From Peronospora farinosa (Eukaryota > Oomycota > Peronosporomycetes > Peronosporales > Peronosporaceae), in contig CANTFK010000961.1 in NCBI GenBank assembly GCA_947646735.1, positions 248,001 through 312,000 on the forward strand: 64,000 bases of DNA, given 5' to 3'. The position numbers were made by a program, and so were the translations under genes. The notes below the pieces were generated by a model. It was given only the letters and a program-made list of their open reading frames with translations. It was not told the origin of the DNA and ran no database searches. Positions 23,210 through 33,774 of this stretch are shown piece by piece (the first letter of the stretch is position 1; every line of letters starts with the position of its first letter).

Positions 23210-23465
23210 TCAGGAGTGGCTGGACGACGAGGGACCAGGTCTACCGATGATCGGATTTCTACCGACGAGGGGCCGAGGTCGACCGACGAGGGACCCAGGT
23301 CTACCAACGAGGGGCCGAGGTGTACCCATGAGGGATCGGGTCGACGAATGAAGGGCCGGGTCTACCGATGAGGGATCGAGGTCAGCTGACGAGGGACCCC
23401 CCCCGATTAGGAACTGGGTCAACTAATGAGGGACCGGATCCACCATTGAGGGACCGGGCCTTTCA
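23210..23465. repeat. Minisatellite of about 20-21 bp units
   Basis: About a dozen imperfect copies of a unit close to gacgagggaccgggtctacc, 18-22 bases each. The unit length is a multiple of three in many copies, so the minus strand reads as repeated PLVGRPGSLVGR. It stops just before the antisense frame at 23475. Confidence 0.75.
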
Positions 23466-23474
23466 AAGGGGACC

Positions 23475-24677
23475 ATGGTCGACTCCTTTCGGTACCGATT
23501 AATCGGTACCCTGATACTGATTTCTCTCCTGGGGCCCTGCAGATTGTTCTCCGCCAACGGTCGCTTCCCTCGAAGCCTCTGTCTGTCTGGTCTCTTTTCC
23601 CTGATACACGGTCTATACTCCGTATCAAAATGGCTTCTGGGATCTCCATATCCTAAAACAAGCACTTCACCACAGCAAGCTTCGCTGGACGAGTCTTGTA
23701 CCTCATCCGTCCGCCGGTGTAACAACGAGACGTCTTTTGCCGAGCTCATACTTTTACGCGAAGAACAACGTCGACGTTATGGGCTCACAGAAACCCACGA
23801 GATGGTATGTGAGTTGTCGTAGGCCGAGGACCGCCCCTCTTGCTTCGTGCACTTGCGAGAGCGTTGTCATCATTTCGAACTCCTCGGTGAAGCGCGGCCA
23901 AATTCGCGCTCAATGGATGACCATTCTTGGCGATTGTTCGTTTTCCGAGGAGGAGTGCACGTGGGTTGGGAGGTATGAGCGAGTCTGCGATGAACACCAA
24001 TGGGCGAATGGGTGGACTCGAATGAATGTAGACGTGCGTCAAAACTCCGCACTGACCCAAAGAACTCGCTCTCGAACGACGATGTTTCCAGTATTGCGAC
24101 CTGAGCCGCGGTCTCGATCAGCGAGTCCTCCAATATCGCGATCTTCTAAGACGCTCGCGATCCTGCTCATTTCCCGGTCGTATTCGCTCACGATATCTGG
24201 AACATCCGCGAGAAGTGTTGCGCGAGGTTCTCACGTATCGCTAATTAAGGGAAAACCGAGCCAGCGATCGCGATAATATCGCGTTTCCGGAACAAGGTTT
24301 TTCTGAGCGCAGGTATCCTCATAAACAGTTTGAAGGCGGGTCACGATATTCCAAGATTCTTTACACAAGCCAACGTCGATTTCCAGCGCTGTATACCAGC
24401 GGGGGTGGACCGTCGCGCTGAAACGCAGCGTGAGACACCGAAGCCTAAATGACCGGTGCCGACTCCTTCGATCGTGGCGCAGCTCCAGGAGGTTGATCAG
24501 TGGGTGACGTTCGTAGAATATGATGCAAGTCAAGCACGGGAACTGGCTGAGACTGCGGAGAGTTTCGAGGAGGAGGCTTTTTCTGCGTTATCTGGGTTCG
24601 CTTGGCGACTAGAGCGTTTGGAGCAGTCAAATGCTGCTCTTCGACGAGACAACGCTGAGTTGCGCGGGCTACACTAG
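23475..24677 (+). pseudogene. Antisense ORF of minus-strand gypsy element A (decayed)
   Basis: Plus-strand protein-like sequence in three broken frames, lying beyond the integrase end of a minus-strand gypsy element. 23475-23822 contains TSFAELILLREEQRRRYGL. After a one-frame change comes CFVHLRERC. 24456-24677 encodes a Glu/Leu heptad-like segment (RLERLEQSNAALRRDNAELR). The same features in the same order and spacing occur at 38329-39645 beside element B: TSFTSWLDHREVTRDRH, CYVHFREGC and a C-terminal coiled coil. Function unknown; a gag-like structural role is one possibility. Confidence 0.5.
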
Positions 24678-24699
24678 TTCGATCCGCCAAGACCTCCGA

Positions 24700-26300
24700 G
24701 TTATCAGGGATTGCGTTATGCACCTGCCTCAGTTCAGTCGTCGACGGGAGGACCACTGGCCAATAACGCTTGAGACGACCGACGTAGAAAGTTGGGTGTA
24801 GACGTATTAACGAAGAGAGGTTCAGTTTGTAGGCGCCCGTTCACATTAATTACTTTAAATGGACCAATATGCCGTGGTGCTAGCTTCGATTTGCCGAGAT
24901 TTGTAACTAATGCGTCGGGTATGTTTGTCGTCGAAATAGAACCAAATCACCAACCTTAAACTTCTCAAGGTTCTTGCGTCCGCGCTGGTCTGCGGACGTC
25001 TTCTGCTTTTCGAACTCAGCGGCAATGGAGTCGCGCACAAATCGAGCGACCGAATGACGATGTATGAAAAATTCGTCGCCCAACGTAAAGTACGACAGAT
25101 GGACTCCCGATGGAGACAGAGCTGCGCTAGCCGGAGAAGAAATGTTCTGTGACTTGGAAAGCTTTTGCATTGAGTGTTGCGATTCGGGTAATGTCTTTTG
25201 CAAGGACGCCAGTTCCACCGAGACATCCGGTATCCCTTCCCCTACAAGAGTAGAAGAATTGGCCAAGCCAAGAAGAGATGGGACGCGCGGATGGTGGGCG
25301 TTATTCACAAAAAAAGGGAGTTAAACCAGTCGAAGCGTAAACCGAATTTTTCATCGCGAACTTAGTCATGAAGAGGAAACTCGCTTTATGACGTAAAAGA
25401 CGTGGCGTACCTGCGCATAACTTCCTTCATCACGCGATTGACTCGATCGGTCTGTCCATCCGTTTCAGAATGCACGGTGGTAGACATTATCAGAAGAGTG
25501 CCGAGAATCTCGAACAAGCAAGACCAAAATGTGGCCATAAATCGAGAATCGCGATCGGATACAATCGTGGCGGGCATGCCATAAGCTTGAAAACCATTTC
25601 TACAGAGAGAGCCTCGGTATCTTGAGCCGCGATGGAAGCAGCGACAGGTGAGAGATGCGCCATCTTACTAAACCTGTTTACAATGACTAGTATGCCTGTG
25701 TGCCCATGCGCATCGGCTGGCAATCCAATAACGAAATACACTCTCACGGAATTCCAAAGACTAGCGTCTATCGGTAGAGCATAGCGGGGCCTATGCCGAA
25801 TTGGCCGGCTTCACACACTGGCACACCTCACAGGACCGAACCCACTTGCGGACCCATTTATACATGTGGTAACAATAGAAAATTCCGAGACAGCGCGAGA
25901 TACGTCTTCTTGCGACCCAGATGGCCGCTGCTGGCGCTATCGTGGTGATAGTGGAGAACAGGGCACGCAGATCGTCGTCGAGTGGGACGACGATACGAGG
26001 AGTGTCAAACTGATCAATTTTGATACTTGAGCAACTTGCCATCGAAGGAGTACTGCGCAATGTCGGCGCGAGTGGAAAGTGAGAGTGAGAGCAATGCTTC
26101 ATCCAAAGGGTCGCTACAGCAGCGGACGATAGGTAAATAAAACAAATCACGTGAATACGTCTCTGCGATGTCATCACGCAACGGGTTGACCGCGGAAAGA
26201 TTAATAATATTAATTCCAAGCGTCGCACACGCGATGCAATCGTCGTCATTAGCGTCCGTCGTAGACACAGCCGGTGTATCTTCGCGAGGATCATAGGCAT
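24700..26300 (-). pseudogene. Ty3/gypsy integrase remnant (element A)
   Basis: Minus strand, broken into frames at 25791-26468, 25490-25747, 25386-25577 and 24907-25308. In order: linker after RNase H, zinc-binding end with CEVCQCVKPA, catalytic core pieces FGLPADAHGHTGILV (first Asp region changed), VSDRDSRF and TDRVNRVMKE, then the C-terminal KVGDLVLF and a degenerate tail near 24780 corresponding to GRLKRYWPV. Many stops and frameshifts; inactive. It ends at about 26300 against a gypsy element on the other strand. Confidence 0.8.
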
Positions 26301-26334
26301 CCTCAGTTGAGGTGCTCCAACTTGTATTGACATC

Positions 26335-27642
26335 TGGTGAGGAGATAGCAAGTCTCTCGGAGTTGACGTGGGATCTGCTCCTGTCCGAACCAAAGGAAGG
26401 AAAGATCCACGAGATAGTCGCACCAGTTCCAGGAGAGAACGTGATGGACTGTTGCTCGTCGTCCACAATGGACGAGAGCGTCTTGGAAACAGACAAGAAG
26501 AAACGGTTCTCTGCTCAAGGCTGGGATGCCTGGAAGGACAGCCCGTTCTATGATGTGTTGTGGAAACACCGTGATGTGTTTCCAGCAGAAGTGCCGAGCC
26601 GCCTACCGGCCGATAGGGGCATCAGGCACGAGATTAACCTGGAGCCTGGCACCAAGTATTGTGTGACCAGGCAATGGCCGTTGCCGAAGGAACAAGTCGA
26701 TTACATCGATGAGTTCTTCGACAAGCGAGCTAAGTCGGGACATGCACGTGAGAGCAAGTCGCCTCACTGCAGCCCGACCTTCTGTGTGCGTAAAGCAACA
26801 GGTGGGTGGCGCGTGGTTCATACTAATAGTAAGCTGAACAAGGCCACCATTCCGACGCAAACGCCGATCACGCGGAAAGATGTCTTGTTGAACTCCATGG
26901 GAAAGTCAACTATCTTTTCCGCGTTGGATCTGAAGGATGGCTACTATCAAGTTCTCATGAGAGATACTGATGTAGCCAAAACGGCAGTAAGCACCCCAAG
27001 CGGTATGCTATGGGAGTGGCTTGTGATGCCACAAGGGTTGAAAAATGCTCCGGCAACATTAAACCGAGTGGTGGCTCACGTGATGCGTCAGCACCGTGCC
27101 TACGTCCCCCATTACTTTGACGATGTATTCGTGCATAGTAAAGCAGAGGACGGTCTGCGCGCGATAGAGCCGCACAAGCGTCATTTAGACGCTGTGTTGC
27201 AGACTCTGGGTGACGCTCAATTATACGTAAATTTGCAAAAGTGCGTAATAAGGGTCCCCGAGATGCCTGGGCTGCATCGTAGGTGCACACGGTGTACGAG
27301 CAGACCCAGAAAATGTAAAGGCTGTAAAGAAATGGCCAGTCCCACGTCATGTGAAGGATCTGCGCCAATTACTTGGGCTCGCTAATTACTTGCATAAGTA
27401 CAGCAAGAATTATGCGGAGCATACTAAGCCATTGTCTGATCTTTTGAAAAAGGATACAGAATAGGGACTTGGTCAAAGGAGCAAGAAGATGCGTTCACTT
27501 TAGTGAAGCAATTTCTGGTAGATGCACCGGTCTTGGTATTGCCAGACGCGGATAAGCCCCTTAGAGTCGTCTGCGATGCAAGCAATTTTGCAATCGGCAG
27601 CGCGCTCATGTAGAAGGATGACAGCGCAATTGACCGTGTCAT
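26335..27642 (+). pseudogene. Ty3/gypsy element C, reverse transcriptase and start of RNase H
   Basis: Long open frame to 27385, then frameshifts. Seen: KYCVTRQWPLPKEQV, SPTFCVRKATGGWRVV, ALDLKDGYYQV, TPSGMLWEWLVMPQGLKNAP, and the catalytic YFDD at 27113-27124. After frame changes come RQLLGLANYLHKYSKNYAEH and DAPVLVLPDADKPLRVVCDA (start of RNase H). The reading stops at 27642, where a copia element is inserted, and resumes at 33775. This RT keeps its active-site aspartates although the rest is broken. Confidence 0.88.
27638..27642. repeat. Target site duplication, left copy
   Basis: gtcat directly left of the copia LTR; the same five bases follow the right LTR at 33770-33774. Both lie in the RNase H sequence of gypsy element C (frame DRVI on the left, VISYQS on the right). 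Confidence 0.75.
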
Positions 27643-27839
27643 AGTTGGCAGAGTACTCTAGATCGAAGAAGATTGTGTATTGTGTCCGTGAGGGTTAATC
27701 CCAGAATGAGATGTATAGAAGTGCAGTTGTGTTAATCTGCCTGTGACATGTAATGATGTAGATCGTGACATCACGAAAAAAGGTAATGGATGATCTGGGG
27801 CCTTGGTGATAGTACCACTGTTGACTTGAAGTTTTAATT
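27643..27839 (-). repeat. Copia 3' LTR
   Basis: 197 bp, starting agttggcag and ending gaagttttaatt on the plus strand; partner of 33573-33769. In the better preserved partner the ends are agtt...caact, a short inverted repeat. Confidence 0.88.
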
Positions 27840-27853
27840 CTCCCCCGCAAAAG
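27840..27853 (-). other. Copia polypurine tract
   Basis: Minus-strand cttttgcgggggag directly before the 3' LTR; position and composition fit a plus-strand primer. Confidence 0.7.
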
Positions 27854-27864
27854 TCAAGCAGGGC

Positions 27865-28486
27865 TTAGCTGATGACCTTGAACTCATCTTGACTCATGAC
27901 GTGCAGTGCTCTGGTGAAGCGGGCATGCTTAATACGCCCAAGTGGTTTGGTCAGGATGTCTGCAAGCATTTCTGATGTTGAGCAGTAGTGGACCGTGACA
28001 CGCTTGGCATGTACATTGTAGCGAACAAAAAGTAATTGGATGTTGATGTGCTTGCTGCGAGGTGAGCTGACGCTGTTCTCCATGTTCATAATTGCAGCTT
28101 GATTGTCAACAATTAGCGAAAGCGGTTCGTGGTTTGTTGTGAGTTTAAGCTCCGATAGGATTTTTTACCCAGAGACATCCAGTCACACCTGTTGCACCAG
28201 AAATGTACTCAGCTTCCATGGTAGATAATGCGACGACGGGCTGCTTCTTGTAATACCACGATATAGGCGAATCATTCATTGTTAGGAGAACACCGGTCGT
28301 GGACTTAGCGTCTAGCTTAAAATCGGCCCATGATGCGTCACTGTAGACTTTCAGGCGTGGTTGCGATTGAACCGAATTGAGCTTCTTGATGAAAATGCCG
28401 TGAGTCAAAGTGCCTTTGAGATATCGCATGAGGCGCATTACACAATTAGAGTGGTCGGTGGTGGGTGCGTGTGTCGCTCTACGCAT
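27865..28486 (-). pseudogene. Copia RNase H
   Basis: 28145-28486 gives MRLMRYLKGTLTHGIF, YSDASWADFKLDAKSTTG and ALSTMEAEYISG, holding the D and E of the RNase H active site. A frameshift leads to 27865-28089 with RSKHINIQLLFVRYNV and SEMLADILTKPLG, the conserved end of copia pol. Confidence 0.85.
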
Positions 28487-28499
28487 AAGATTTACGGTC

Positions 28500-29990
28500 G
28501 AAGTGATATCGGGACGAGTGAAGTTGGAGATCTACAATAATGACCCCATAACTTCTTGAGAGAGTCGTTTGTTTGATTAAAGGTTCGAGTTTGGATCGTA
28601 TAGCTTGTGTTTTTCTTCCATTGGCGTCGAACGGGTGGTACAATTCGTCATTTCGAGCCTGGCGAGGAGAGCATCGATGTTGTGCTGTTGTTGAAGAAAG
28701 TAGCCGTAATCCATTGTGTCCACATTAATACCGAGGCACTTTCTGATTAATCACAAATCGTTGATATCGAATTTGTCGTGGAGCTGTTGCATAAGAGTCT
28801 CATATAGGGAGTCAACTTTGCAATTATAATGACATCGTCGACGTAAAGGCCGACAACTGTAGTGCCGATGGATTCATGTTTAAAGTAGATGCACGGATCT
28901 TGGCGGCTTCATGTGTAACCACACTCGAGAAGAAAGCTATGAATAAAGTCGTTCCAAAGTCTTCCGCTCTGTTTTAATCCGTAAAGGCTCTTCAGCAATC
29001 GATAAACTGCTACTTCGTCTGGGCATCCGTGTGGCGGTTTCACGTAAATCGGGCGATCAATCGGTGCACGAAGATAGGCGTTGCAAACGTCACCATGGCG
29101 AACTTTACAGCCCCACTGAGCTCCAATCGTGATAAGAAATCGCGCGCTTGCCATTTTGAGTACCGCAGAGTATGTTTCGCTGGCATCGACACCATAGCGT
29201 TGGGTGAATCCTCTTGCCACGAGACGGGCCTTAACCTTGTCGATTTCTCCCATCGAGTTGTATTTGATCTTGAAAACCCATCTTGTTGACACGACCTTGG
29301 CCCCAGGTGGTCGGACGGCTTCCTCCCATGTACCATTCTTACACAACTGGTCCAGCTTTTGAATCATAGCTTCCTTAAGCTGTGGCCAAAAAAATGTACT
29401 TGCCATAGCTTCGCAAATATTCTGAGGGTACGGAGCACCATCAGAGATATGAAGGGCCATCATTGCTGCACCGGAAATACTGGTGGCGTCGAGAAGAAGC
29501 GACACAGGTAGCTCAAAGCCTTCAATAAGAAGTTGGGCACCGCGCTTTTGGACCCCAAATACACTGTCGATTTGGCGCTTGGTCAGTGTGATGTCGTCAA
29601 TGGGTTCGCCTGTCTTGTAGTCATCGTCGTCGTCGCTGCCTGGAACTTCACTGTTCCGATCAAGATGATCGGGGGATGGCTTCCCCTCAGACACTGGCGT
29701 GGTCTTGTAAAGATCGTCGGTGGTAGCGGCACGATCGGACATTTGCTGTGCATGGGGTTGAAAAGTGCTGGGGACAACGTCAAGTGTATCGAAGGTGTCG
29801 ACGAGGTCACCAGCGGCATCGATGTCAACGCAGTAGACATTTTGGATGTTGGAGCTGGTTACATACGTCTTGGTACGGGGAAGATAGAGATTGTAGCCAT
29901 TGTTAACGGGGTCGATGCCGAGGATGAACGCCTGTTCGGAGCATTTCCGAAGCGACTTTGCAACTGCATGCTCTAGCCTTACAATGCAGC
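28500..29990 (-). pseudogene. Copia reverse transcriptase
   Basis: The open part 28909-30096 carries the integrase C-terminal linker, then WVFKIKYNSMGEIDKVKARL, GVDASETYSAVLKMAS, DVCNAYLRAPIDRPIYV and LLKSLYGLKQSGRLWND. After a frame change the catalytic YVDD reads at 28834-28845. Residues needed for catalysis are present but the frame is broken on both sides of the motif. Confidence 0.88.
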
Positions 29991-31110
29991 GGGCACCGTA
30001 TTTGAGCAAGTGGCTGACGTCGGGTATTTTTCCCGTAAGTATTTCGAGGGGTGAACGGCGGTCTGCATTACCGCGGGTAGGGAGGTAGTTGCGCATTGCA
30101 CTGGCGTAGAGTATAGCGTCCCCTTAAAATTTTGTCTGCATGCCAGATGACCAGAGCATTGCTCGAGTTGTATTAACAGCGTGCGATGGCAGCACTCGGC
30201 CTCGCCATTTTGAACGGCAGTGTCTTTCGGTTGTCTGATGTAGTATCCATGGCGCTGCAAATATTGCTTCATCTTGTCATTGACAAATTCACCACCAGGA
30301 ACCGAACGAATGCATCTGACTCGAGCATCAATTGCCGTTGAAACTGTGCGTGAAAATTTACGAAGTTGTCGAAGGCTTCATTTCTCGTCTTCAGCAAGTA
30401 GACACAGTTGTACCCACAAGCATAGTCAACAAGGGTGAGAACGTGCTTGTGTCCCTTCCGGTCGACTGGGGAGATATTAATCTCAAGGTCTAAGCCGATG
30501 ATGGCACTAACCTCGTCTATAGGAGCTGATCTCGAAGTGTCTTGTTTACCTTGACGGTTGCGAGTTTGCTTAGCTTCAGCAAACTGCATACAAAAAGGCA
30601 TAGTTCGATTTGTCAGCTTTATACCGGCGGCAAGCCCCTTGTCAGCCATACGAACAACATATTGGTAGTTCAAATGACCTAGCCGCTCATTCCACTTGCG
30701 AAGGGTGGAGCTGTCAATTCGAGCGAGAAAAGCAGCAGCCTCATCAGCAGTATCAGATATTGCGGAAAGTGGCCAAAGACGTAATTCGCGAGGGGTACGG
30801 GCGACGATACGATCATTTGTAGAGAGCGTACAGTGACTGGAGAATGAAACCACAAAGTCTTGATCGATAAGCTTAGAAACAGAAGCAGGTTTCGTGGCAT
30901 GGCGGGGAAGTAGCGCACATCAGAGAGCACAAATCGGGCAACCGTTCCGTTTGTAATCGTCTTTAGCAGTACACTGCCTTTGCTGACGGCCTGAAGCACG
31001 GAACCATTTGCGACGCGGACTCGTAAGAAACTGGTTGTGGGCGTGATAATGGCAGCTGCATTGTTCGTGAAATGATGGGTAGCGCCGCTGTCAATAAGAC
31101 ACTTGTCAAA
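29979..31110 (-). pseudogene. Copia protease and integrase
   Basis: Near 31090 the minus strand reads CLIDSGATHHFTNN, the DSG aspartic protease site. From 30999 leftward come the linker and integrase: KWNERLGHLNYQYVVRMADK (HHCC histidines), FCMQF where the second cysteine of CxxC appears lost, GLDLEI with the first catalytic Asp, and GEAECCHRTLL. Several frameshifts. Confidence 0.82.
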
Positions 31111-31370
31111 GTTGGCAACTTAGCGTAGCGGGATTAAAGTACGATGCAAGTTTCAGCACCAATAAAGGCATGAGGGGTAGGAGAATCCAACGGAGATCCA
31201 TGATCGATACACTCTTCTGCCGACCCGAGAAAGAAACATTCCCCAATTGAGTCAATAATAGTGTCGTCAGCACCTTCGACGACATACAATTCGGCGGAAT
31301 GATCAGTAGGGGTTACTGCGTTAATAACGTTGGCTTGTCCGACTCGGCGTTAAGCGTTTTGGATCACTGG

Positions 31371-33526
31371 GCAGTCAAATGTTTTGTGTTTTGTCGTCTT
31401 GCAGACCCAGCATGGTTTAATGCTGTCTTTGGGTCGAGAGCGACTCGTGGAGCTGCACTAAGGTAATTTGGGTTCTACTGAAGCTTGCGTAGTTGCTGTC
31501 GCTGAAGCTGCAGGGGCTCTATTTATATTTTCCTTTGCATTTGAATAACGCTGGCTGTGGCTATTCGACTTGCGGCCATCACCGAAAGCTCCGTCAGGAG
31601 CGTAAAAGCTTTATTGATTTCGTCTTTGATGTTGGTAGCTTGTAGTCGATGACGCTGGCGAGCTGAAGCAGGATCCCTGGATCTGTGGAGGCATTTTTGC
31701 AAAATGCCCAGGATAAGGGCGTTTTGATCACCGCCCATTTCTTTCCCAACGTGGCGCAGATATGTGTAGTACCCGTACCATATTTTCTCTAGCTTCTTAG
31801 GCTTGTTTAGATAGTCGCTTAGGCGTGATTGCGATAGCTTGCACCGGAGCTCTTCACGCAAAGCTGCTTGGACTTCTTGGTACGAAAGGGTTGCGGTTGT
31901 GTGAGTCGATAAACTCGTCCAGGAACTGAAAATAAAAGTCCGAGGCGGCGCCGATAAGAAAGGTGACGAGAAACGTCTCACGTAATTCATCCGTATACGT
32001 CAAGTTGTTACATCGACTTTAACTTAGAATGGCTTGTTCAAATTTGCGCATAAAAAGATCAAAGCCGCCCCCAAGACCAGGGTATTTATCCTTGCCGGTA
32101 AACATCTCACACTTGACTTCCTTGATCCGGAGTTCCGTATGTGGCGCTAGCACTGGAGGTATGAGGACAGGACTTGAAGCTGGCGATGGAAAACTTGGGT
32201 CTGCAGCTAAATTTTGAGATAGAGCTAGTCCTGGAGATGAACCTGATACCTGCGGTGGTGGTGTGTTTTGTGTCGGTGCTGACAACCGTTGGGTGTGCGG
32301 TGGCACAGAATTATTGGTCGGAAGTGGCACTTGAGCTTCTTCATGAGCCAGATTAATCGAAAGGTTTTCAGAATTAATAGGTGAAGGTTGATCACGGTCC
32401 ATACGTGATGTGGTGTGGGTCGAAAGTGGCGGAAGTGTATCGCCCAAAACTAATTCGTAGCGACATTGCAGGGACTGAATTCGCTCTTCCAAGGAAGCTC
32501 GAGTCTCTATTTCTGCAGCCAGGCGATCTTCGGCAGCACTGACTCGAGCGGTTTCTTGTACCAATTTAATCTCCATGAAATTTTTAATGTGTTGGACTAC
32601 AGTGATACGACTTAGCGCCTCTTCCTGGGCGACACGATGATGATATTTTAATTTTGTAAGCTGGTCTCGAACTTCGTGCTCGGCTTGAAGTGTGCAGGCC
32701 AACGAATACTGAGCAGATTGACTGATAGTTGTTGCTCAATTAAAGCTACCATGTTCTTGACATGCTCGGATTGAGGACGTTCGTTGCGCTGTGAGAGACG
32801 AGTAATTATTTGATGTAATCGTTCCGCGACTACTTGGTGCTCTACGCGGCAGTTGTAAAGTGTCGTTTTAATATGTTGCTCGGCTCTCTCAATTTGTTCG
32901 TGTATTGATCGTGTGCGTTCAAACAATGCTGTATTTGCTGCAGTTGCCTCAGCGGTTTTACTGTCGAGTTGTGTATTGAACTGGATGCGTTGGTTGGCGA
33001 TGTCTTCAATTAGCTTGAAACGGTGTTCGATAAGTTGGTTTACTGTATCTTGCAGTGCATTGCGCTGATCTCGAATTGTTGCGACGTCATGCTGGAAGGT
33101 TTGTAGTAGATTGTGGAGCTCCTGATTGTAATGTGTGAGGATGCCGACTTGTTTTGGAGTTGCAGTGACAATTGTTGAAGCATTGTCTTCTCCAGCCACA
33201 GCATCTTCATTGACTAAAGTGGCTTGCATTTCGAGTGGGAAAGTAGCAATCATGGCGCTGGCTTCAAGAGCGGCGTTTGTTGCGCTCATAAGAAGCTGTT
33301 TCATTTGAGGAACGGATGCAAGCTCAATTGTTTGAAGCAAACGCGCTTGAAACATCATTACTGATGCTGCTTCAGTGAGGGCCATCGGGCCCGCGAGCGT
33401 GAGAGAGGTGTTTTCTTGGCTCGCTGATGTAATACTTATAAGGAAAGTTATTGATGAGGAAGGGCTGGATCGAGTTAGATGGCTCTCAGGCATTGGAGTG
33501 TCATCGTCATCGACCAGCGGGTCCAT
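31371..33526 (-). pseudogene. Copia gag with CCHC knuckle
   Basis: Starts at ATG 33526 (MDPLVDDDDTPMPE), 36 bases after the 5' LTR-PBS junction. It is long for copia gag: 33526-32648, then 32702-32019 and 31990-31523 in shifted frames. It is rich in Gln, Glu and Leu with probable coiled coil, then has a capsid-like stretch. It ends with a zinc knuckle CWVCKTTKHKTFDC at 31371-31412. Three frame breaks. Confidence 0.75.
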
Positions 33527-33561
33527 GATGTTCTTCTTTTAAACTTTGGGAAGTGGTTTTG

Positions 33562-33573
33562 GGCTCAGATCCA
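33562..33573 (-). other. Copia primer binding site
   Basis: Minus-strand tggatctgagcc abuts the 5' LTR. It resembles the initiator-Met tRNA site tggtatcagagc used by many copia elements, with a one-base gap and one mismatch. Confidence 0.65.
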
Positions 33574-33769
33574 GTTACCGGAGGACTCTAGATCGAAGAA
33601 GATTGTGTATTGTGTCCGTGAGGGTTAATCCCAGAATGAGATGTATAGAAGTGCAGTTTTGTTAATCTGCCTGTGACATGTAATGATTTAGATCGTGACA
33701 TCACGAAAGAAGGTAATGGATGATCTGGGGCCTTGGTGATAGTACCACTATTGACTTGAAGTTTCAACT
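33573..33769 (-). repeat. Copia 5' LTR
   Basis: 197 bp partner of 27643-27839; ends caact, followed by the target duplication gtcat. Confidence 0.88.
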
Positions 33770-33774
33770 GTCAT
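33770..33774. repeat. Target site duplication, right copy
   Basis: gtcat, identical to 27638-27642. Confidence 0.75.

Larger units (their letters stand above)
27643..33769 (-). mobile_element. Ty1/copia LTR retrotransposon, decayed, nested in gypsy C
   Basis: 6127 bp on the minus strand, with two 197-bp LTRs, 5-bp target duplication, primer binding site beside the 5' LTR (right) and purine tract beside the 3' LTR (left). Order from right to left: gag with CCHC knuckle, protease, integrase, RT, RNase H, which is the copia order. The frame is broken many times, so the copy is inactive. The LTRs differ at about ten positions by eye, indicating an old insertion. Confidence 0.92.

Noticed and set aside
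23210..23465. CRISPR-like array
   Set aside because: Units are contiguous without spacers and the host is eukaryotic.
29533..29976. 147-codon plus frame rich in Val and Gly
   Set aside because: Antisense shadow of copia pol.
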